Of a DNA stretch of 64,000 nucleotides, positions 58,290 through 64,000 are shown in pieces. Source of the stretch: Pseudomonas khavaziana. GTDB lineage: Bacteria; Pseudomonadota; Gammaproteobacteria; Pseudomonadales; Pseudomonadaceae. Within the stretch, counting starts at the first letter, position 1, and the number at the start of each line of letters is the position of its first letter. Made by a program: the position numbers and the translations under genes. Below the pieces are notes generated by a model. The model had not been told where the DNA came from. It made no database searches and worked only from the letters and a program-made list of their open reading frames with translations. The stretch lies in NCBI RefSeq assembly GCF_019145205.1, contig NZ_JAHSTT010000003.1, positions 124,001-188,000 of the forward strand. Reading direction: 5' to 3'.

Positions 58290-58493
58290 TCAATATTGCA
58301 GTACGCCAGCATTCGCCTCGAGGTACTCATCCCACGAATCCAAGCTGCCATCGTCGGACCCGATATCTGGGCGAGTGCATACCCTAGTGCAGCAATCGCT
58401 TCTGCTGCCGGAACAAGTAGTAGTGTACTTTGTCCCAGCTTCAGGATGTTGATTTACCTCAGAAAACTTTAAACTTACCTTCTTTTTGACCAT
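58290..58493 (-). CDS. Putative Cys-rich RiPP precursor peptide
   Basis: 67 residues, ATG at 58493 with GGAG seven bases upstream. The N-terminal 20 residues are Lys-rich (MVKKKVSLKFSEVNQHPEAG) and could be a leader. A T/S/C segment follows with C27, C34, C35 and C39 (TTTCSGSRSDCCTRVCTR), then an acidic, aromatic tail (DSWDEYLEAN) ending GVLQY. It is small, first in an operon with two E1-like enzymes carrying peptide-binding domains, and opposite a UvrA-like ATPase. No known precursor family is matched by eye. It could instead be a metal-binding or carrier peptide. Confidence 0.65.
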   Translation of the reverse strand: MVKKKVSLKFSEVNQHPEAGTKYTTTCSGSRSDCCTRVCTRPDIGSDDGSLDSWDEYLEANAGVLQY

Positions 58494-58586
58494 TGCTAAC
58501 TCCGTTTACGTTATGGACACAGAGCAAAAACAATACCATAATGGCACAGTCATGTCACTCGCGGATTTTTAATACTGGAGTCACTC
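58494..58586. promoter_or_regulatory. Divergent promoter region of the peptide and UvrA-like genes
   Basis: 93 AT-rich bases that must carry both promoters. GGAG sites for each gene stand at its edges (CGGAGTTAGCA leftward, CTGGAGTCACTC rightward). No operator could be fixed by eye. Confidence 0.5.
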
Positions 58587-60791
58587 ATGCACGGAAGTTC
58601 AAAAGAGAGGCTATTTGTCGTTAATGGTGCAAAGACCAATAATCTGAAAAGTCTAAATGTGACGATCAGATTGAACTCCATAACAGCTATAACTGGTATT
58701 AGCGGAGGGGGGAAATCATCATTAGCGTACGGTACATTGTATTCGATTTGTAAGCAACAGTTTAGCCAGCTTGAGTCCGGGACGTACGATCATGCGGTAT
58801 ACAATGTCGATGAGTTTCATGGTGCGCTTCCAGCAATAGCGCTAACGCAAAACAATTTTAACTCCAACCCCAGATCCACAATTTATTCGTATTTAGATAT
58901 ACCAAGCTATCTTTATTCAATCACTCCTAGTAATGACACGAATATTGACCAGTCAATTCTTCGCTTGAACAAGCCCGGAAATGAGTGCCCTCATTGTGGA
59001 GGAAGCCGAGAGACGCTTTCACTGAGTGAGAACCTCTTAATTGACGACTCAAAATCTTTGAAGGATACGCCATTTAAATGCTGGACAGGCGCCAATCTCT
59101 CCAAATATGGGGCTCTCCTTAGTGCTTTTTGTGAGGATGAGGGAATCGACATAAGGAAGACCGTGCGAGAGCTACCAGCGGCTCACAAAAAAAAGATATT
59201 GGAGGGGGAATCCGCTAAAAAATATAAAATAAGTTTTACCTTTTCCGGCAAGAGAAGAAGTAGAGAGGAACGGTATGTCGGACCAATGAGAACTTTGCAA
59301 GAATTCTCTCAAAGCAAAAACATATCTCAATACGATGCTTATAGAAAGTTTTCCACTCCTTCCCCCTGCATGATGTGTGATTCTACGGGAGTTGATCGTG
59401 AAAAGTTCAAACGAAGCAAAATTGGCGGAATGTCACTTTTTGATATTTTAAGACTTCCAATTTCAGAATGCCTTGAAACTTTGAAGGTGTCTTGTCAAAA
59501 TTTTTCTCCCGCTCTCGACTCCCTGATTCATCAACTGGACACGTTGATGCAGCTTGAACTTGGATATCTGACGTTAGCTCGCCAGATCCCAAGCCTGTCC
59601 GGTGGAGAATTACAGAAACTCCGGTTCGCCCAAATATGCAACACTCAAATTTCAGGCGTATTATTTGTCCTTGATGAAATATCTTCACAGGTCTCCAAAA
59701 ACCATCACGAACTTCTCATCCAAAAAATGAAGGAGATTTGTGATCGGGGGAACACGATTGTACTGATTGAGCACAACGATTACTTCATCGCGTCTGCAGA
59801 TCAGGTAATCTGTGTAGGACCAGGTCCAGGAGAGGAGGGCGGATATATAGTACCGTACCTACCTCCTCAACGCATAGAACCTCGAAATCATAAAGTATTA
59901 GAAAAAAGAGATTTTTTTCAACTCCCTAAAGTATCTAATAACAATGTCGTAGGTGTGTCTGCTTCAGTACCGAGGGGCTCTATCACAGGCGTATGTGGTG
60001 TTTCAGGTTCAGGTAAGTCTTCATTCGCGTCCGCTATATCCCAATCCTTGCCACAAGTTAATTACGTATCGCAAAAACAAATGCGCGGAAATATTAGATC
60101 AACAATTTCAACCGCGTTAGATTTGAGTAGCACGATTGCAAATATTTACTCAAAGAATACGGGTGCGTCCAAAGAGTTATTCCTCCTGCAGCCAGGTAAA
60201 CCCGGTTGCTGCGATGAATGTGGAGGCACAGGCGTTATTGAGTTCACGAGAACCTTCGAAAAAACCTTAAAAATTTCATGCCCGACTTGTGAAGGTGCGT
60301 TGTTCTCAAATGAAGTTGATGATATCTGTATATCAGGATTGAATATTAAGGATTTCTATTTTAGTGCTCTTCATTCTTTGCCAAAGGAGCTTGTAGGGCA
60401 AAGTAAGAAAATTGCAAGCATTGTAGGAATATCCGAAGCGTTAGGAATATCTCATCTAAGCGTAAGCAGAAAAATTGGAAGCTTGTCCGGTGGCGAATCT
60501 CGCCGAGTTAAACTATTACAGGCGTTAGTCTCACCAAATAAAGAGAAAACTCTAATTATAGATGAGCCTGGAGCAGGCCTTGACAGGCTATCTGCAATAA
60601 ATGCTATACGCCATATACATCAGTATGCCGAACGCTTTAAGGCGATTTTGGTCATTGACCATAAGCCTGAAATCCTGAATGAATGTGATTATCTACTGGA
60701 ATTTGGGCCGGGAGCGGGGCCTGATGGCGGAAAAATAGTATATTTTGGGCCTCCGGTGTACAACAGATTAATAGGCGGCCAACAAGACTGA
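58587..60791 (+). CDS. UvrA-like double ABC ATPase
   Basis: 734 residues, shorter than true UvrA (about 940). Two ABC halves: Walker A GISGGGKSS (about 37-45) and GVSGSGKSS, signatures LSGGELQKL and LSGGESRRV, Walker B LFVLDEISS and LIIDEPGAGLD. Three zinc-type clusters are seen: CPHCGG, CMMCDSTG and CDECGGTG with CPTC. No membrane span, so it is not an exporter. UvrA-like paralogues in antibiotic clusters (such as DrrC and Ecm16) protect DNA of the producer; the same self-protection role is inferred here. Divergent from the peptide operon and equally AT-rich. Confidence 0.85.
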   Translation: MHGSSKERLFVVNGAKTNNLKSLNVTIRLNSITAITGISGGGKSSLAYGTLYSICKQQFSQLESGTYDHAVYNVDEFHGALPAIALTQNNFNSNPRSTIYSYLDIPSYLYSITPSNDTNIDQSILRLNKPGNECPHCGGSRETLSLSENLLIDDSKSLKDTPFKCWTGANLSKYGALLSAFCEDEGIDIRKTVRELPAAHKKKILEGESAKKYKISFTFSGKRRSREERYVGPMRTLQEFSQSKNISQYDAYRKFSTPSPCMMCDSTGVDREKFKRSKIGGMSLFDILRLPISECLETLKVSCQNFSPALDSLIHQLDTLMQLELGYLTLARQIPSLSGGELQKLRFAQICNTQISGVLFVLDEISSQVSKNHHELLIQKMKEICDRGNTIVLIEHNDYFIASADQVICVGPGPGEEGGYIVPYLPPQRIEPRNHKVLEKRDFFQLPKVSNNNVVGVSASVPRGSITGVCGVSGSGKSSFASAISQSLPQVNYVSQKQMRGNIRSTISTALDLSSTIANIYSKNTGASKELFLLQPGKPGCCDECGGTGVIEFTRTFEKTLKISCPTCEGALFSNEVDDICISGLNIKDFYFSALHSLPKELVGQSKKIASIVGISEALGISHLSVSRKIGSLSGGESRRVKLLQALVSPNKEKTLIIDEPGAGLDRLSAINAIRHIHQYAERFKAILVIDHKPEILNECDYLLEFGPGAGPDGGKIVYFGPPVYNRLIGGQQD

Positions 60792-60814
60792 ATAAATAGA
60801 TCTACGGGGCCTAA

Positions 60815-61129
60815 TCAGCCCCGCAGAGCTCGACTTTCAGTTTCCTGCGCTTTACAGTTTTTGAAAACCCATGAAGCTTTTAGACGCCTTGCGAGCAGCC
60901 GAATGGTAAGTAGATAGTAATAACGCGTCGATTCACTACGCCCGTATAGGCGATTGTTGAGAAACCATACCATATGCTTTTTCTGCCAAGCCCAAGGCGT
61001 ATCTCGCTGCCAGCGTTCTGCGATTTCAGATTGAATCAGTTTCGCCTGACGCAAATGGCGTTTGCGCGTTGCGTGCGATCCGGTCAGGACGCCGGTCAGA
61101 AACAATTCCATATCGAAGGGCTTACTCAT
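60815..61129 (-). CDS. Integrase-associated small protein
   Basis: 104 residues, very basic, with a SAM-like core (RKRHLRQAKLIQSEIAERWQ, then STRYYYLLTIRLLARRL) similar to the DNA-binding part of tyrosine recombinases. Its ATG overlaps the integrase stop by four bases. It may help the recombinase bind DNA. Confidence 0.65.
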   Translation of the reverse strand: MSKPFDMELFLTGVLTGSHATRKRHLRQAKLIQSEIAERWQRDTPWAWQKKHMVWFLNNRLYGRSESTRYYYLLTIRLLARRLKASWVFKNCKAQETESRALRG

Positions 61130-61773
61130 GTCAGTCCTCCGATGTAGGCAGCGACCACATCAATCCTACCGTGCCCCAGCTCATAGCCGATTTGGCTTCG
61201 TGCTTCATAATCAAGACGCGGATCCATCTGGCGGCATTGACCACCGTTGATAGGGGCGCCGTGTTGGGTGATTTGCTCGTAGTGCTCACATGCGTAAGCC
61301 GCTCGTAATTCATGGAAGCCTTTGAGGTTGTATGCGTGGAGAATGTCCCGCGCAGGGCGGACTATTTCCTGTAGAACGTTGAAGTAACTTTCGTGTGGCG
61401 CAATCAGGTTGCGGCTACCCGTAGGCGACACCTGCTTCGCAAATCCAAGCGATACTCGAACTTGCTCGTCCATCGTAATCCAGCGGGGTGCCGATGCACC
61501 GACACGGCCGCCTTTGGTGCCGTCTTGGATGTTGATCTTGCCGAATTCTCTAGCCTCCCGACTTAGCCGTGGTAGATCCGCCAAGATGACCTCACGCAAG
61601 CGCATGCCGGTGGCTCGCGCCAATAGAACGATAGCGGCGGCCCTTAGCTGATGATGGCTGCAAAGCGCATCGACGATCTGTTGAACCTGTCCGTGGTCCT
61701 GGCCCTGTGGCACCGAGTGTCGAACCCCGGTGCGCTGCATACCCAACGCCTTGCTCGGACTTGGCAATTTCAC
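61126..61773 (-). pseudogene. Tyrosine integrase, catalytic domain, 5' end missing
   Basis: 215 residues from a GTG at 61773. Catalytic residues are seen: Arg in RATGMRLREV, Lys in DGTKGGR, the HxxR box as GFHELRAAYA, and GH...Y in YELGHGRIDVVAAYIG. Island integrases of this type normally have an N-terminal core-binding half of over 100 residues; here it is absent and a palindromic repeat begins four bases upstream. The gene is therefore probably truncated, though a shortened protein could still be made. Confidence 0.7.
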
Positions 61774-61776
61774 GAG

Positions 61777-61844
61777 GGAAATAGGGGTCAGACCACCATT
61801 ATTGAAAACATGCTCTGCCCCCTATTTTCTGACCCCTATTTTCC
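61777..61844. repeat. Inverted-repeat element with GGGGTCAGA arms
   Basis: GGAAATAGGGGTCAGA at 61777-61792 is inverted at 61828-61844 with one base inserted. A second partial copy (CCCCCTATTTTCT) lies between. It looks like a REP-like or non-autonomous mobile repeat next to the damaged integrase start. Confidence 0.65.
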
Positions 61845-62194
61845 GCGGTGTTTGTCACGAGGGGGAATGCCGTAAAGCCTTGTACGAGTTGGGCTGCAGC
61901 AGTGGTAGGAGCGCCCGTCTCTTTCCGGGAGAAAGAGACGGGCGCAGGTTGGCGCAATGAAATGGCCAAGCGAATAGGTTGCTGCAGGGCAGCTATGAAA
62001 GGGAATAAGTTGCCGCAGTGGGCACACTGATAAAAGTTGGCATCCATCACATCGCTGTGACCGTGCGAGCCGCCGGATGCTAATCGCGCTTTGGGTGAAC
62101 CACCATGGTGTGGCGTAGCCTTAAAGGTTCTGGCTACCTGGGTTGCTCTCAACGACAGCGCTTTGCCCTATCTTTTCTACGGCGGTCTGATCAC
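61845..62194. other. Non-coding stretch in the island
   Basis: About 350 bases without a credible gene; it holds the 15-base inverted repeat below and nothing else recognised. Confidence 0.5.
61911..61945. repeat. Perfect 15-base inverted repeat
   Basis: GCGCCCGTCTCTTTC and its exact complement around CGGGA. No T run follows on either strand, so it is not a standard terminator. It may be a recombination or protein-binding site. Confidence 0.75.
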
Positions 62195-63121
62195 TCAACC
62201 CCGCAGTTTCAGCTCCCTCACCCGTTTGATCACAAACTGTTCAAACAGAGGGTGCTCAGTCACCACATCGTACATCTCATATTTTGTGAATGCTCGAATG
62301 ACGGCTCCGCAGATTTCTGCCTCGTCGAGCGCTTTGTTTTTGCCGTAAGCAGCAGCAAGAATGCCGTTCATGTTCTGCAAATATCCCTGCGTGCCAGTGT
62401 CATGCAGGATTTGGTTGAAGACTTCCCGCCACGGCCTCTTGTCCACTTCCCGTATGTCGCGGCCGATGAAGGTCCAGCTCATGTAAAACTGGCCGTCTAT
62501 TTCAAAGCTTTCGAAACGACAGTCGGTCTGAAAGGTCTCGCTGCTGACTTCGGCGTTTGGTTCTGGAGGGTACGGTGCCGTTTGGGATCTTCGCGTGCTG
62601 AGAACTCTGGATGCGCTGTCCACTTGTACGCAAATCACAGGCTGCGGGAGCGGGCGTAATATTTTATTGAATGTTGCTTCTTTGGATGCCCCGGCCTGGG
62701 CAAGGACCGAGCGGAAATAGTGCTCCACACTGGATGCGGCTTTGAATGCTTCACGCAACCAATCAGATGGCATCAGCAGCTCCGCGGCGAAGCGATTGGC
62801 TTCGGTCTCCATTTGGCTGTAGGCAGCATCCACTTCCCGGTTCTCCAGGTGGGAGACGATTGTGCCTGTGTGCCATGGGATAACTACGTGCCCGATTTCA
62901 TGGGCCAGCGTAAATTTTCGACGGGTAGCAGGTGCGCTTGAGTTGATCAGGATGCGGGGCTTGGTTGCAGCACCAATACCAATGGTGATTCCGTCCACGC
63001 CGAACGGCAGTTCAAGGTATTCAAGCTCCCCATAGGCAGAGGCTAGCTGTTCTAGATCGTAAGGCGGTGTCAGCTTGCGGATAGCCAGGACGCGACTGGC
63101 CATTTTTTCTTCTGGGGCCAC
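62195..63121 (-). CDS. ImmA/IrrE-family metallopeptidase
   Basis: 308 residues. The zinc motif is HEIGH in FTLAHEIGHVVIPWHTG, with a further acidic residue in METEANRFAAELLMP, as in ImmA/IrrE proteins that cleave repressors or antitoxins. The C-terminal half is unassigned. A GTG at 63121 overlaps the preceding stop (TAGTG), so it is coupled to the 103-residue gene. The position after a toxin-like gene suggests it controls or counteracts that toxin. Confidence 0.83.
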   Translation of the reverse strand: MAPEEKMASRVLAIRKLTPPYDLEQLASAYGELEYLELPFGVDGITIGIGAATKPRILINSSAPATRRKFTLAHEIGHVVIPWHTGTIVSHLENREVDAAYSQMETEANRFAAELLMPSDWLREAFKAASSVEHYFRSVLAQAGASKEATFNKILRPLPQPVICVQVDSASRVLSTRRSQTAPYPPEPNAEVSSETFQTDCRFESFEIDGQFYMSWTFIGRDIREVDKRPWREVFNQILHDTGTQGYLQNMNGILAAAYGKNKALDEAEICGAVIRAFTKYEMYDVVTEHPLFEQFVIKRVRELKLRG

Positions 63122-63432
63122 TAGATCTTGCCCACGCTGCGTAGCCAGGCTTCGACTTTGGTCGCTTCAGCGACCGATCGTGTGCGCGCAGCAATCGCAA
63201 ATTTGTCTTGATCGAGTTGGTCCTTAAGAGAGGTGCCGTACTTGTGGGCAGTCAATACAAAAGGTAAGACAGACGGGGTGGTTGACCACAGTTGGTACTC
63301 TTCCCACTTCATGCCCAGATATTCATGCAATTGCATGTCGGCGCCTTGACGACCCTCGTGCCAGTCCTCGACGAACTGGTCGATCTCTTCTTCCAGCACA
63401 TCGCCTTTAAGGCAAAGCTCTACAAAATTCAT
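63121..63432 (-). CDS. Putative antitoxin or regulator partner
   Basis: 103 residues, acidic N-terminal half (ELCLKGDVLEEEIDQFVEDW) and a basic C-terminal helix. It shows no clear homology to the colicin E3 immunity protein. Ten bases separate it from the RNase gene, and it is coupled to the peptidase gene. Its acidic character fits a neutraliser of a basic RNase, but this is inference. Confidence 0.6.
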   Translation of the reverse strand: MNFVELCLKGDVLEEEIDQFVEDWHEGRQGADMQLHEYLGMKWEEYQLWSTTPSVLPFVLTAHKYGTSLKDQLDQDKFAIAARTRSVAEATKVEAWLRSVGKI

Positions 63433-63441
63433 ATGAACCTC

Positions 63442-63678
63442 TCAGTTCGGTTTGATCCTTCGACCGCGGACGGCAGGTTTCAAGGCAAGCCCGGTTTCAG
63501 GGCAGACCGAACCCAGGTGAAAGCCACGTCGGTCGAAGACTTCAAACTCGCCGTGAAGCGAATCCCATGAGTAGTATCGTTGCTCTACGGCATCAAAGTA
63601 ATACTTACGGCCACCCTCTACATACGCGACTCTGAAACCGCTGACAATAGAAGGATCAGGTCTAGGTTTGCCGCCCAT
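63442..63678 (-). CDS. Stand-alone colicin E3-type ribonuclease toxin
   Basis: 78 residues from the ATG at 63678, with AAGGGA eight bases upstream. It resembles the C-terminal rRNase of colicin E3: WDSLHGEFEVF keeps the catalytic Asp, His and Glu spacing of E3 WDSQHGELEGY, GFHLGSVCPETG matches QHLGSFDPKTG, and the tail RGRRIKPN keeps an Arg near the end. E3 cuts 16S rRNA in the decoding site. There is no translocation or receptor domain, so it would act inside the producing cell, as in a toxin-antitoxin unit, or be a detached toxin cassette. Confidence 0.72.
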   Translation of the reverse strand: MGGKPRPDPSIVSGFRVAYVEGGRKYYFDAVEQRYYSWDSLHGEFEVFDRRGFHLGSVCPETGLALKPAVRGRRIKPN

Positions 63679-63835
63679 CCAAGGTTCCCTTAATCCTGAA
63701 AACTGGTCTTGGCATCTTCGCCAAGGAGGGGCGGGACTATACCGTAGCTGGATTGGCATGGGCCGCAGGCTGGAGCGCGGATTCGTTTCAAGAAATCGCA
63801 AAATGCATGTGATGGAACCAAGGATCTCCAAAACG

Positions 63836-63862
63836 AAAAAACCCGCCAAAAGGCGGGTTTTT
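63836..63862. terminator. Terminator near the tRNA-derived site
   Basis: CCCGCC-AAAA-GGCGGG with five A before and five T after, so it works in both directions. It would end transcription coming from the tRNA-Thr on the minus strand. Confidence 0.85.
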
Positions 63863-63900
63863 CGGGGGTTCCAGAGATTTTTAAAGCCTTCTCTGGAACC

Positions 63901-63925
63901 TTGTATGGTGCCGGCACCAGGAGTC
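63901..63925. repeat. Right attachment-site repeat
   Basis: TTGTATGGTGCCGGCACCAG followed by GAGTC; direct repeat of 55863-55886. It covers the T-arm, acceptor and CCA of the tRNA fragment. Confidence 0.78.
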
Positions 63926-63954
63926 GAACCCGGGACCTACTGATTACAAGTCAG
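63906..63954 (-). tRNA. tRNA-Thr(TGT), 3' half only
   Basis: The minus strand reads CTGA-CTTGTAA-TCAG (anticodon arm, anticodon TGT), then a variable loop, T-arm with GGTTCGACTCC and acceptor strand TGCCGGC plus CCA. Beyond 63954 the expected D-arm and 5' acceptor strand are absent. It is therefore a partial tRNA acting as an integration scar, not a working gene. Confidence 0.85.
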
Positions 63955-64000
63955 CCACCCAACACAATAACCACAACGCGTTCAGCCGTAATATTGTACG

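Noticed and set aside
58587..60791. Housekeeping uvrA
   Set aside because: It is too short, AT-rich, and lies in an island next to a peptide operon; the true uvrA should be elsewhere in the core.

Overview
This window is chromosomal DNA of a fluorescent Pseudomonas (P. fluorescens group). The evidence is the gene content and order (gshA, thioesterase, tex, ompR/envZ, rimBK, hslR, hslO, pckA, and rmlBADC beside dctBD, as remembered from P. aeruginosa and P. fluorescens maps), the high-GC coding style, and the many REP/REPIN repeats of the GTGGGAGGGGGCTTGC type between genes.

Layout. 1-4154: sulfur amino-acid block with a cystine ABC transporter (tcyJ, tcyL, partial tcyN), D-cysteine desulfhydrase and the divergent serine acetyltransferase epsC. 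4396-7696: betT behind a 14-2-14 palindrome that looks like a BetI/TetR operator, then an aldo/keto reductase. 7825-11284: complete taurine operon tauABCD. 11507-25925: conserved core with gshA, a thioesterase, tex, ompR-envZ, the rimABK ribosome-modification operon, hslR, a PAP2 phosphatase, hslO, pckA and a DMT exporter. 26086-28772: small accessory patch with a DUF1493-like membrane protein operon, a broken small gene behind a structured leader, and a Fic toxin with its small antitoxin. 29061-38855: RecQ-like helicase, thioesterases, a glycine-zipper protein, a YdeP-type molybdoenzyme with FdhD, a Kbp/LysM protein, yrfG, nudE and cysQ. 38882-45481: dctBD and rmlBADC (dTDP-rhamnose). 45927-55302: aguA, a TonB-dependent receptor, an OprD-family porin, an M48/CHASE2 gene trio and a DUF3077 gene.

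55863-63954 looks like a foreign island. It is flanked by direct repeats of the 3' end of tRNA-Thr, and its left part is clearly more AT-rich than the core. It carries a small RiPP-like locus: a 67-residue Cys-rich peptide gene, two MccB/ThiF-type E1-like adenylating enzymes with RRE-like N-terminal domains, and a divergent UvrA-like double ABC ATPase. It also carries a 5'-truncated tyrosine integrase with a partner gene, and a three-gene unit encoding a stand-alone colicin E3-type RNase, a 103-residue protein and an ImmA/IrrE metallopeptidase. The tRNA copy at the right end lacks its 5' half, so a second element probably lies beyond the window.

The best candidates for something undescribed are the peptide/double-E1/UvrA locus, the E3-type RNase unit, and a conserved structured RNA element found twice (27760-27935 and 55360-55548), each time just upstream of a small minus-strand gene. 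In that element two stems keep pairing through compensatory changes.
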